DNA of 64,000 bases, from positions 1 to 64,000 of the forward strand of contig NZ_SRII01000005.1 in the NCBI RefSeq assembly GCF_004684095.1, read 5' to 3'. The translations under genes were made by a program, and so were the position numbers. Positions within the stretch are counted from its first letter, which is position 1. Each line of letters opens with the position of its first letter. The stretch comes from Hymenobacter sp. UV11 (GTDB lineage: Bacteria > Bacteroidota > Bacteroidia > Cytophagales > Hymenobacteraceae). Positions 41,130-49,840 of the stretch are shown here, one piece after another. The notes under the pieces were generated by a model. It ran no database searches, had not been told where the DNA came from, and worked only from the letters and a program-made list of their open reading frames with translations.

Positions 41130-41354
41130 ATGGACCTGATTATGCAGGAGCGGGCCCGCGAGCTGCTCGGCGAGATGTTCCGCTGGTTTGACCTGAAGCG
41201 CTGGGGCATTCTCATTGAGCGCGTTAAACTCTACAACCCCGACGCGGCCCCCAACATCAAGGCCAGCAAGCACGAGCTGCGCCCCATTCCGCAGGACCAG
41301 ATTGACCGCACGGCCGGCGGCATCACGGCCTTCCCGCAGAATCCGGGGTACTAA
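41130..41354 (+). pseudogene. SusD/RagB C-terminal fragment
   Basis: Only the last ~75 residues of a SusD-type nutrient-binding lipoprotein remain: MQERARELLGEMFRWFDLKR then HELRPIPQDQID and FPQNPGY, the standard C-terminal end. Upstream frames carry stops and no SusC or SusD N-terminal part is visible. Its intact loss-of-front suggests deletion of a PUL transporter pair that once preceded the sugar-catabolic operon at 41630. Confidence 0.88.
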
Positions 41355-41374
41355 GTGTCTGTGAAATTGAGATT

Positions 41375-41513
41375 TAAGTAAATCGTTGTCATGCTCATCT
41401 GGCGTCCGCTTGTCGAAGCATCTCTACCACGAGAGTAAACCCAATCGGTTCAATGAAGCGGTAGAGATGCTTCGACAAGCGGACGCAAGATGAGCAGGAC
41501 AACGATTCACTTA
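41375..41513. repeat. inverted-repeat element, GAAGCATCTCTACC family, copy 2
   Basis: Arms of 54 nt (41375-41428, 41460-41513) with three mismatches. They share GTCATGCT and GAAGCATCTCTACC with the other copies but have a longer middle (CATCTGGCGTCCGCTTGTC) that still pairs. It follows the SusD remnant. Confidence 0.88.
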
Positions 41514-41629
41514 GAGCCTGCTGTAATAAGCAATAGATACCAGGTAATTGCAGGTCGGTGCATAGCAAATTTTAGACTACATTACCGCCCAGATTTGACT
41601 TCTTCTACCTTCTCTTTATCCCCACCCAA

Positions 41630-43006
41630 TTGAAAAAAATCCAAGCATTGGCCACTGTAACGGTAGCGGCCTCGATGGCCTTCAGTAACCCGCGCCCTAC
41701 CCTGGTGCAACGCGCTGACGGCTGGCAAAACCTGTTTGACGGCAAAACCCTGACGGGCTGGAAGCGCCTGGCGGGCACGGCCGACTACAAGGTCGAGAAT
41801 GGCGCTATCGTGGGCACGTCCGTGATGAATTCGGGCAACACGTTTCTGGTCACCGAAAAGGAATACGGCGACTTTGTGCTGGAGCTGGATGCCATGGTGG
41901 AGAGCCCGGTGAGCAACTCGGGCGTGCAAACGCGCAGCCATTTCGACTCGCCGGAGGCGCCGGGCAAGGTGTATGGCCGACAGGTCGAATTCGACCCCTC
42001 GGACCGGAGCTGGTCGGGCGGCATCTACGACGGCCGCCAGTGGCTCTACCCCCTCGATTTGCACCCCGAAGCCAAAACGGCCTTCAAAGTGGGCCAGTAC
42101 AACCACGTGAAAGTGGAGTGCATCGGCAACGAGATGAAGACGTGGGTTAACAACGTGCCGGTGGCCTACGTGGTGGACCCCATCGACCCCAAAGGCTTCA
42201 TTGGCTTGCAGGTGCACGGCATCACGACCAAGGAGCAGGAGGGAAAGAAGGTCTACTTTAAGAACATCAAAATCAAGACGACCAACTTGCAGCCCAGTGC
42301 CTTTCCGGCCGATATCTACGTCGTCAACTTCGTACCCAACTACCTGAGCACCTACGAGAAGCAGCACGGCTGGAAGCTGCTGTTTGATGGCAAAAGCTCG
42401 GCGGGCTGGCGCAGCGCCAAGGGCACGGCCTTCCCGGCCAAAGGCTGGGAAGTAGCCAACGGCACCCTGACCGTGCAGCCATCGGCCGGCAAGGAGGCGG
42501 CCAACGGTGGCGACATCGTAACCAACGACCAGTACCGGGCCTTCGACCTGTCGTTTGAGTTTAAGCTGACGCCCGGCGCCAACAGCGGCGTGAAATACTT
42601 CGTGACGCTGGACGAAAAAACCGAGGGTTCGGCCATCGGCCTGGAGTATCAGGTGCTCGACGATGCGCTGCACCCCGATGCCAAGCTGGGCCGCGACGGC
42701 GACCGCACGCTGGCCTCCCTCTACGACCTGAAGCGGGCCGACAAGCCGCCGCGCTTCATTCACCCCATTGGCGAGTGGAACGTGGGCCGCGTGGTAGTGC
42801 ACCCTGATAACCGCGTGGAGCACTACCTGAACGGCGCTAAAGTATTGGAATACACCCGCGGCTCGAAAGAGTTTCTGGAGCTGGTGGCCCTGAGCAAGTA
42901 CCACATCTGGCCAAATTTCGGCATGGCTCCGCAGGGCCGCATTCTGCTGCAGGACCACGGCAACCAGGTGTCGTTTCGCAGCCTTAAAATCAAGCAGTTA
43001 AAGTAA
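41630..43006 (+). CDS. exported protein with two DUF1080 (3-keto-disaccharide hydrolase) domains
   Basis: A 458-residue protein starting at TTG 41630 (MKKIQALATVTVAASMAFS, a signal peptide); no ATG fits. Two DUF1080 lectin-like jelly rolls follow: first with WQNLFDGKTLTGWKRLAG (about 32-215), second with WKLLFDGKSSAGWRSAKG (about 243-458). Family members include hydrolases of 3-keto-glycosides. The next gene is a Gfo/Idh/MocA oxidoreductase, which could make or use the 3-keto sugar. The double-domain form is less common than the single. Confidence 0.9.
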   Translation: MKKIQALATVTVAASMAFSNPRPTLVQRADGWQNLFDGKTLTGWKRLAGTADYKVENGAIVGTSVMNSGNTFLVTEKEYGDFVLELDAMVESPVSNSGVQTRSHFDSPEAPGKVYGRQVEFDPSDRSWSGGIYDGRQWLYPLDLHPEAKTAFKVGQYNHVKVECIGNEMKTWVNNVPVAYVVDPIDPKGFIGLQVHGITTKEQEGKKVYFKNIKIKTTNLQPSAFPADIYVVNFVPNYLSTYEKQHGWKLLFDGKSSAGWRSAKGTAFPAKGWEVANGTLTVQPSAGKEAANGGDIVTNDQYRAFDLSFEFKLTPGANSGVKYFVTLDEKTEGSAIGLEYQVLDDALHPDAKLGRDGDRTLASLYDLKRADKPPRFIHPIGEWNVGRVVVHPDNRVEHYLNGAKVLEYTRGSKEFLELVALSKYHIWPNFGMAPQGRILLQDHGNQVSFRSLKIKQLK

Positions 43007-43036
43007 CCTTCATCCCTACCCCCCTCTTCTCCACCC

Positions 43037-44401
43037 ATGTCTACTGAAACGAATCCCCGGCGTCTTTTTCTTAAGCAAACGGCCCTGGCCGGCGCGGGCG
43101 TGCTGCTGGCGCGCACCGCGTGGTCGGCCAGCAGCTACAAACGCATTATCGGCGCCAATGACCGGGTGCGCGTGGGCGTGGTCGGCTTTTCGGACCGCCA
43201 CCGCAGCTCGCACATTCCCTCCTTTCTGAACCATTATAAGGAGCTCAACTTCGACGTGGTGGGCGTGTCCGACATCTGGAAAAAGCGCCGCGAAGAGGGC
43301 GCCGCCACCTGGAAAGAAAAGCTGGGGCACGACGTTGCGGCCTACCGCAACAACGAGGAGATGTACGATAAGAAGGTCGTGGACGCGGTGTTTGTGAGCA
43401 CCGCCGACTTTCAGCACGCGCTACACGCCATTGAGGCCGTGCAAGCGGGCTGCGACGTGTACTGCGAAAAGCCCTTTGCCGAAACGATGGCCGACAACCG
43501 CGCCGCCCTCAAGGCCATCAAGGCGTCGAAGCAGATTGTGCAAATCGGCTCGCAGCGCCGCAGCGGGGCCAACTACCACGCCGCCGAGGCCTTCATCAAG
43601 TCGGGCAAGTTTGGCCCCCTCAAGATGGTGGAGCTGACCTGGAACGTGAACCAGCCCGGCCGCTGGCGCCGCCCCGACCTGGTGCCCCAGCTCCAGGAGG
43701 CCGACACCGACTGGAAGCGCTACCTGATGAACCGCCCCGCCGAGGCCTTCGACGCCCGCAAGTACCTGGAGTTTCGGCTGTTCTGGCCCTACTCCTCAGG
43801 CCTGGCGGGGCAGTGGATGAGCCACCAGATTGATACCGTGCACTGGTTTACGGGCCTACCCCACCCGCGCAGCGTGGTGGCCAACGGCGGCATTTATATG
43901 TGGAAGGACGGCCGCAAGAACTGGGATACCATCACGGCGGTGTTCGACTACGGCCCCCTCAACAACCTGGCCGAGGGCTTCCAGGTCACGTTTGGCTCGC
44001 GCATGGACAACGGCGACGAGCACCCGACCGAAATTTACTACTCCAACGGCGGCGAGCTGAACCTGAATACCAACGCCGTGACGCCGCGCGGCGGCCTGAC
44101 GCAGAAATTCGCTGCCGACATGAAAATGCAGCCCTTCCTGCTGCCCGAGTCGAGCTTGTCGGAGGTAGAGCCGGTTATCGCATCGGCCAACACGGGCGGT
44201 GATAAGCTGACGTCCAACCACATCCGCAACTGGATGGAGTGCGTGCGCAGCCGCCAAACGCCCCACGCCCCGGTCGAGGCCGGCTACAGCCATTCGATTG
44301 CCACCATCATGACCAACGCCGCCGTGCACTCGGGCCAGAAGGCTACGTTTGACGAGAAGACCCAGGAAGTGATGGTGGGCGGCAAGGTGTTCAAATACTA
44401 A
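43037..44401 (+). CDS. Gfo/Idh/MocA family oxidoreductase, exported
   Basis: A 454-residue NAD(P)-dependent oxidoreductase with a twin-arginine-like leader (NPRRLFLKQTALAGAGVLLA). The Rossmann part reads VRVGVVGFSDRHRSSHIPSF; DVYCEKPFAETMADNR holds the conserved EKP lysine; the C-terminal substrate domain includes GQWMSHQIDTVHWFTGLPHP. Such Tat-exported members often oxidise or reduce sugars at C3. It sits 30 bp after the DUF1080 gene with a CTACCCCC octamer in the spacer. Confidence 0.92.
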   Translation: MSTETNPRRLFLKQTALAGAGVLLARTAWSASSYKRIIGANDRVRVGVVGFSDRHRSSHIPSFLNHYKELNFDVVGVSDIWKKRREEGAATWKEKLGHDVAAYRNNEEMYDKKVVDAVFVSTADFQHALHAIEAVQAGCDVYCEKPFAETMADNRAALKAIKASKQIVQIGSQRRSGANYHAAEAFIKSGKFGPLKMVELTWNVNQPGRWRRPDLVPQLQEADTDWKRYLMNRPAEAFDARKYLEFRLFWPYSSGLAGQWMSHQIDTVHWFTGLPHPRSVVANGGIYMWKDGRKNWDTITAVFDYGPLNNLAEGFQVTFGSRMDNGDEHPTEIYYSNGGELNLNTNAVTPRGGLTQKFAADMKMQPFLLPESSLSEVEPVIASANTGGDKLTSNHIRNWMECVRSRQTPHAPVEAGYSHSIATIMTNAAVHSGQKATFDEKTQEVMVGGKVFKY

Positions 44402-44422
44402 CGCTTCCCTACCCCCCACCCG

Positions 44423-45493
44423 ATGACCAGATTCGCCCTTTCCAGCGGCAGCGCCTTGCTGCTCACCCTCGCGTGCTTTGCGGAGGCTGCGGCCCAGCCA
44501 GCCGAGCCGGTACGCGTAACCAAAGACGCTAAGGCCAAGAAGATTGACGTATTTATAGGCAATAAGCTATTCACCAGCTTCTTATACCCCGACTCGCTGG
44601 AGAAGCCGGTGCTGTATCCGCTGCGCGCCGCCAACGGCACCGTCGTCACCCGCGGGTTTCCGCTCAACCCCCGGCCCGGCGACCCCACCGACCACCCGCA
44701 CCACATTGGCCTGTGGTTCAATTTTGAGAACGTGAACGGGCTGGACTTTTGGAACAACTCCTACGCCATTCCGCAGGAGAAGAAAAAGGACTACGGCTGG
44801 ATTAAAACCGATAAGATTCTGACTACCAGCAGCGGGCCCACCGGCGCGCTGGCCTACCACGCCAACTGGACCAACCAGCAAAACCAGGTGCTGCTGGAAG
44901 AAACCACCCGCTTTGAGTTTAGCGGCACGGCGCGGGCCCGCACCATCGACCGCGTCACGACGCTCAAAGCGGTGCAGGACGTCACCTTTACCGATGCCAA
45001 AGATGGCCTGCTGGGCCTGCGCCTGGCCCACGAGCTGCAAATGCCCAGCGACAAAGACGAGAAGTTTACGGACAGCAAAGGCATCGTGACGGTGGTGAAA
45101 GCCGGCACCGACCACGTGCCCAACGGCAACTACCTGACCAGCGCCGGCAAGCGCGGCAACGATGCCTGGAGCACCCGCGGCAACTGGTGCAAAGTGTACG
45201 GCAAAATGGGCACCGACTCCGTTACGGTGGCCATCCTGGACTACCCCCAAAACCCGAACTACCCCACCTTCTGGCACGCGCGGGGCTACGGCCTGTTTGC
45301 GGCCAACCCGCTGGGCGAGAAGATATTTACCAACGGAGCCTCGGCTAAAAACCTGCAGCTCAAAAAGGGCGAATCGGCAACCTTTCGCTACCGCGTGCTG
45401 ATTGACGAAGGTGCCAAAACCCTCTCGGCCAAGCAGCTGAACGAGGCCGCCGCTGATTTTGCCAAGAAAAAGAGCATGGCTACCCTCAAGTAG
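44423..45493 (+). CDS. PmoA-like (DUF6807) secreted protein
   Basis: A 356-residue protein with a signal peptide ending FAEAAAQ. TDHPHHIGLWFNFENVNGLD and the FWNNS stretch at about residues 91-113 are diagnostic of the PmoA/DUF6807 family, found with Gfo/Idh/MocA and DUF1080 genes in carbohydrate loci of Bacteroidota and Planctomycetota. The biochemical role is not established. Spacing of 21 bp from the previous gene supports one operon. Confidence 0.9.
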   Translation: MTRFALSSGSALLLTLACFAEAAAQPAEPVRVTKDAKAKKIDVFIGNKLFTSFLYPDSLEKPVLYPLRAANGTVVTRGFPLNPRPGDPTDHPHHIGLWFNFENVNGLDFWNNSYAIPQEKKKDYGWIKTDKILTTSSGPTGALAYHANWTNQQNQVLLEETTRFEFSGTARARTIDRVTTLKAVQDVTFTDAKDGLLGLRLAHELQMPSDKDEKFTDSKGIVTVVKAGTDHVPNGNYLTSAGKRGNDAWSTRGNWCKVYGKMGTDSVTVAILDYPQNPNYPTFWHARGYGLFAANPLGEKIFTNGASAKNLQLKKGESATFRYRVLIDEGAKTLSAKQLNEAAADFAKKKSMATLK

Positions 45494-45551
45494 CCAGCCC
45501 TACCCCCCTGCTGGCGGGCAACTGCCTTTTCTATCCTCGCGCCTGCTCCTC

Positions 45552-46007
45552 ATGAAGTTAGCTGTGTTGTTTGTTTTGCTGGCTGGCTTTGTCGGAATGC
45601 CCGTGGCACGCGGGCAATCGCGACCTGCCGCCACGCCCGTTTTCAACCATGCCGCCGTGTGCGTGCACGACTTGAAGCGGAGCACAGCTTTCTACCACAC
45701 TGCCATTGGGCTGCAGGAAATACCCAATCCCTTCCACGATGGGCTGCATATGTGGTTCAGGATTGGGCCGAATCTTCAGCTGCACGTCATTCAGCGCGGG
45801 TGCCCGGTCGGCGCCAGCAAAGACGCTCACCTGTGTTTCAGCGTACCTTCGCTAAGCGCATTTATGGACCACCTCGACGCGCTTGGCGTGGCCTACACCA
45901 ATCTGAAGGGCGACAGCAAAGTACCTACCGCCCGCCTAGACGGGGTAAAGCAGATTTACATTCAGGACCCGGACGGCTATTGGGTTGAAATCAATGACGC
46001 GCCGTGA
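45552..46007 (+). CDS. exported VOC (glyoxalase-fold) protein
   Basis: The ATG at 45552 gives 151 residues with signal peptide MKLAVLFVLLAGFVGMPVA; an in-frame extension to 45459 overlaps the previous gene. FNHAAVCVHDLKRSTAFYHT is the VOC beta-alpha-beta start, with metal-ligand candidates in H of NHAAV, QLHVI and E of YWVEIND. It could be an epimerase, lyase or binding protein. Context suggests action on the same sugar as its neighbours. Confidence 0.85.
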   Translation: MKLAVLFVLLAGFVGMPVARGQSRPAATPVFNHAAVCVHDLKRSTAFYHTAIGLQEIPNPFHDGLHMWFRIGPNLQLHVIQRGCPVGASKDAHLCFSVPSLSAFMDHLDALGVAYTNLKGDSKVPTARLDGVKQIYIQDPDGYWVEINDAP

Positions 46008-46155
46008 GCTGGTCTTTAATGCCCGCACCAGCACGGCTTCGGCCAGGGGGGGTAGGGAGGGGCTACGCGTCCGTCAGGCGGCGATGCGGGTCGGCCGGCC
46101 GTGCCCAGGCCGGGCGGGTTAGGGTGAGCAAATTAGCAAGAAAACAGGACGCCCT

Positions 46156-47478
46156 ATGCATTGGCTACCACGACTAACCCTTATCTGCCTAGCTACTAGC
46201 CCCCTTTCTGAGGTAGCGGCCCAGGCTAGCGCGCCGCTTGCCCACTCGCAGACCAATGCGGGCAGCTGGGAGCAGCTGGCCGCGGAGGCGTTGCGCGTCG
46301 GCAAGCCAACGTGGCGACCGATGCTGGCCTACGTGGCTCGCCTGCACCAGCGGGCGACGCATCCGGCGGCCTGGCCTTTCGACTACGAGTGGGAAGACCT
46401 GGGCCCCGGCTACGTCTACGGCAATGCCTTCGGGCACTGGGATATTGTGCACGAAAGCCTCGATGTGCTGCCCGCCTACCCCGAGCACGCGCTGCACCAG
46501 CTGCTGAACGACGTCAAAAACCAGGAGCCCAGCGGGCTGATTCCGGGCTCTATCTACATGCCCGGCGGCCTGGCCCAGCACGATTCGGTGCGCTGGAACA
46601 AAACCACCCAGGGCCACCCGCCGCTCTGGCCTCTGGCCGTGCAGGAATACGTGCGCGTGACCCACGACAGCGCGGTTATCCGGCAGTTTTACACGCCCTT
46701 AATCCGCCAGATAACGTGGTTTGAGAACACCCGGAAGGCCGAGGGCGAAGGCTTTTTCTACAACGATATCTTGTTGAAGAAATGGGAAAGCGGCGTCGAT
46801 GAGGGTATTCGCTTCGACGACGTAGCCAAGGGGCCCCTCGCGTGCGTCGATGCCACCAGCCACGTGTACGCCCTGTACCGGGTGGCCGCGCAATGGGCGC
46901 GCCAGCTCGGAATGGACGCGACGTACTACGACCGGCGGGCCCACGACTTGCAGGTCTTTATTCAAACCCAGCTGTATGTGCCTGCCACCGGCATGTTTTA
47001 TGACAGCTGGGCCGTGAAAGATGCGACCCTGCGCAACCTGCCCTTCGAAAGCATGTGGCCCCTGGTAACCGGGGCGGCCACCCCGGAGCAGGCCAACCGC
47101 TACATTGATAGCTACTTACTAAACAAGTCGGTTTTTTTAACTGCCCATCCCATTGCCACGGTGGGCCGCCGGGACCCCAAATTTGAGCTGCGCATGTGGC
47201 GCGGCCCGGCCTGGAACAGCATGGCCTACTGGGCCGCCCGCGCCTGCCTGACCTACGGTCGCAAAGACGCGGCCCGGCTCATCCTGGAAAAAGCGCTGGA
47301 TGATTCGGCCCGGCAATTTGCCCGGACTGGCACCATCTGGGAGTTTTACCACCCGCTGGGCGGCCACCCCGAAGATGTACAGCGCAAGCCCACCAGCAAG
47401 TACAACGTGCCATGCCGCGATTACCTGGGCCACAACCCGCTCCTCGCGATGGCCCGCTTGTATGACACGGTGAAATAA
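46156..47478 (+). CDS. exported GH63/MGH1-like (trehalase-fold) glycoside hydrolase
   Basis: A 440-residue protein with an N-terminal signal peptide ending EVAAQ. The (alpha/alpha)6-barrel pattern is clear: GNAFGHWDIVHESLDVLPAY (catalytic-acid region), KKWESGVDEGIRFDD, PFESMWPLVTGAATPEQA, MWRGPAWNSMAYWAARAC and TIWEFYHPLGG. It is related to mannosylglycerate hydrolase and GH63 alpha-glucosidases. The substrate is unknown. It ends the carbohydrate block begun at 41630. Confidence 0.88.
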   Translation: MHWLPRLTLICLATSPLSEVAAQASAPLAHSQTNAGSWEQLAAEALRVGKPTWRPMLAYVARLHQRATHPAAWPFDYEWEDLGPGYVYGNAFGHWDIVHESLDVLPAYPEHALHQLLNDVKNQEPSGLIPGSIYMPGGLAQHDSVRWNKTTQGHPPLWPLAVQEYVRVTHDSAVIRQFYTPLIRQITWFENTRKAEGEGFFYNDILLKKWESGVDEGIRFDDVAKGPLACVDATSHVYALYRVAAQWARQLGMDATYYDRRAHDLQVFIQTQLYVPATGMFYDSWAVKDATLRNLPFESMWPLVTGAATPEQANRYIDSYLLNKSVFLTAHPIATVGRRDPKFELRMWRGPAWNSMAYWAARACLTYGRKDAARLILEKALDDSARQFARTGTIWEFYHPLGGHPEDVQRKPTSKYNVPCRDYLGHNPLLAMARLYDTVK

Positions 47479-47488
47479 CTTTCAGCGC

Positions 47489-47740
47489 CTACCCCCCGCC
47501 CAGGCTCAGGGCTTGGCCGGGCGGGCCGGTTTTGGCAGAGCGCCACTTCATTACGTGGCACACGACGCGCGTAGTACCCACATTTTGCAGGCTGTGCAGC
47601 TGGTTGGGCGCCTGAAAAACAACGAAGCCGGGGCCGGCCCGTTGGAGCTCGCCGTGCACCAGCACCTCCACCGTACCCTCCCGCACCATGGCTAGCTCCT
47701 CCTCCGGGTGCTGGTGCTTGCCGCCTGGGGCACCTCCCCC
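47489..47740 (-). pseudogene. truncated cupin-domain gene
   Basis: Minus-strand frame without a proper start reads GGKHQHPEEELAMVREGTVE then HGELQRAGPGFVVFQAPNQL and VCHVMKW. This is the C-terminal cupin barrel, including the metal motif H-x-H-xxx-E, but the N-terminal part is missing and an in-frame stop lies at 47741. A shorter ATG-initiated frame (from 47689) lacks the metal motif. It is a remnant. Confidence 0.75.
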
Positions 47741-47755
47741 CTAGCCCCCTCTTAG

Positions 47756-48667
47756 TCAAGTAAACGAAGCCCTAAATTCCAAGGGTGATAATTGCGTTTT
47801 TGTCTTGAACAGCTTGCTAAACGAGGGCACGTGCTCAAAACCCAACTCGTACGCTATTTCACTAACGGTTAAGCTAGTAGTCGATAATTTTTCCTTAGCC
47901 TTCGCAATCAGCTGGGCGTGAATGTGCTGCTGGGTATTTTGCCCGGTTACCAGGCGCAGGATATTACTCAAGTACTTGGGCGACAGGTGCAGGCAGTCGG
48001 CCACGTACTGCACGGTGGGCAGGCCTCTTTCCGCCAGGTTATCGCTGTTGAAATAGTCATTCAGCAGGGTTTCCAGCCGTTCCAAAACCTGGTGGTTGGC
48101 TTTTTCGCGGGTGATGAACTGGCGGTTATAAAACCGGTCGGCGTAGTTCAGCAAGCCTTCTACTTGCGATATAATAATACCCTTGCTGAACCGGTCAATA
48201 TTACCGCTGCATTCCTGCTCAATGGCCAGAATAATATTGGTAATAGTTGCCTCTTCCTTGGCCGATAGAAACAAGCCCTCGTGGAGCGAATAATCCCAGA
48301 AATCGTAGTGCTTGATGGTTTTGGCCAGCGGCGTATTCCAAATAAAATCGGGGTGGATATAAATGACCCAGCCCGATTTTTTCACGGCTTCGGCTTTGTT
48401 GGCAACAGCGGAGCTAAACACCTGGCTGGGCGCCATAAACGACAAAATACCCTCGTTGAAATCAAACGGATGCTGCCCGTATTTGAAATTAATGTTGTGC
48501 ATTCTTTTTACGGAAATGGCGTAAAAATCCAGCAGCATGGTAAGTGGCTCCGCCTCCTCCTCGCGGGGCGGTACGGCCCCAACATCCACCACGCTGAGCA
48601 GTGGATGCTGGGGCTTGGGCAAGCGCACGAATTCGTGGAATTCGCTTATTGTTTTGAAATGCCTCAT
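47756..48667 (-). CDS. AraC family transcriptional regulator
   Basis: A 303-residue regulator: N-terminal cupin-like sensing region (about 20-180) and a C-terminal AraC double helix-turn-helix (about 205-300) with YVADCLHLSPKYLSNILR and SEIAYELGFEHVPSFSKLFK. Its ATG overlaps the stop of the oxidoreductase gene (ATGA), so the two are co-transcribed and it may control that gene. AT content is slightly above the neighbours. Confidence 0.93.
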   Translation of the reverse strand: MRHFKTISEFHEFVRLPKPQHPLLSVVDVGAVPPREEEAEPLTMLLDFYAISVKRMHNINFKYGQHPFDFNEGILSFMAPSQVFSSAVANKAEAVKKSGWVIYIHPDFIWNTPLAKTIKHYDFWDYSLHEGLFLSAKEEATITNIILAIEQECSGNIDRFSKGIIISQVEGLLNYADRFYNRQFITREKANHQVLERLETLLNDYFNSDNLAERGLPTVQYVADCLHLSPKYLSNILRLVTGQNTQQHIHAQLIAKAKEKLSTTSLTVSEIAYELGFEHVPSFSKLFKTKTQLSPLEFRASFT

Positions 48668-49638
48668 GCGGGCTCGTCCTCTTTTCTGATTTCCAGCACC
48701 AATTTACCGCGCACGTGCCAGGTTTGGCTTTCGCGGTGGGCGGCGGCCACCTCCGCCAGCGGATACACCTGGCTGACCACCACCCGCACCTGGCCGGCGT
48801 CGATGAGCGCGGCGATTTCGGTTAGCCAGTCTTGCCGGGGCTGGTTGGGGGCCATTTCGCCGGTGGCCTGCTTCTGGGCCAGGGCGGCCAGCACGGTTTC
48901 GTCAAACGGCGCATCGACGTTGACGCTCACGAAGATGCCGCCGGGCTTGAGCACGGCCACCGCCTTGAGGCGCTCGCGGTTGTCGCGCTGGGGCGAGGCT
49001 TCCAGCACCACGTCCATGTCGCGCACCAGCTCCTCAAACGGTTGGCCCCGGTAGTCGAGCGCCTCATCGGCCCCCAACTGCTTGACGTATTCGAGGTTGC
49101 CGGCCGAGGCGAGGCCGATAACGTAGGCCCCTTTGGCCTTGGCAAACTGCACCGCGAAGCCCCCTACCCCCCCCGACGCGCCCTGAATGAGCACGCGCTG
49201 GCCGGCCCGCACCTGGCCGTGGCCGAAGAGGCCCGTCCAGGCCGTGAGGCCGGCCAGCGGCACGCCCGCCGCCTCGTTGAAGCTCAGGCGCTGGGGCTTG
49301 CAGGCAAACTGGCTGGCCTTGGCCGCGCAATACTCGGCGTAGCTGCCGTTGCCGGGGAAATTGGGCACCCCGTACACGGCATCGCCGGGCTGAAAGCCGG
49401 TGACCGCGCTCCCGACTTCGGCCACCACGCCGGCCGCATCCCAGCCCAGGGTCAGGGGCAGCTGAAAAAACGACCGCATCATCTCGTTGCTGCCGTCCCG
49501 AATTACCCAATCGACCGGGTTTACGCCGCTGGCATACACGCTAATCAGGAGCTCATCGGCCGCCGGCACGGGGCGCGGGGCATCTACTAGCTGGAGCACT
49601 TCCGGGCCGCCAAAGGCCTTGATTGTTACTGCTTTCAT
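48664..49638 (-). CDS. NADP-dependent zinc-free alcohol dehydrogenase/quinone oxidoreductase
   Basis: The ATG at 49638 gives 324 residues (MKAVTIKAFGGPEVLQLVDA), the usual MDR quinone-oxidoreductase N terminus; the frame continues to 49725 without family residues. NPVDWVIRDG, GWDAAGVVAEVGSAVTGFQP, and the cofactor loop VLIQGASGGVGGFAVQFAK are present; structural-zinc cysteines are absent. It reduces quinones or enals with NADPH. It leads a two-gene operon with the AraC regulator. Confidence 0.92.
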   Translation of the reverse strand: MKAVTIKAFGGPEVLQLVDAPRPVPAADELLISVYASGVNPVDWVIRDGSNEMMRSFFQLPLTLGWDAAGVVAEVGSAVTGFQPGDAVYGVPNFPGNGSYAEYCAAKASQFACKPQRLSFNEAAGVPLAGLTAWTGLFGHGQVRAGQRVLIQGASGGVGGFAVQFAKAKGAYVIGLASAGNLEYVKQLGADEALDYRGQPFEELVRDMDVVLEASPQRDNRERLKAVAVLKPGGIFVSVNVDAPFDETVLAALAQKQATGEMAPNQPRQDWLTEIAALIDAGQVRVVVSQVYPLAEVAAAHRESQTWHVRGKLVLEIRKEDEPA

Positions 49639-49840
49639 ACGAGCTTTTTTTCTGGTTGATGACGATACAAAGGTCATCACCCCCCGAAAAGCAGGTTTAC
49701 GCAAAATGCCCTTTGTCTTAGCCAAAATGCCGCCGCCCGGCCGCTAGCCCGCCGCCCGCTCACAACCCCAGGCTGCCCGTAGCAGCTAGGGCCGCCAGGT
49801 GGCGGAGGAAGCGGGGCAGGCGGGCAAGTCATAATCGTAT

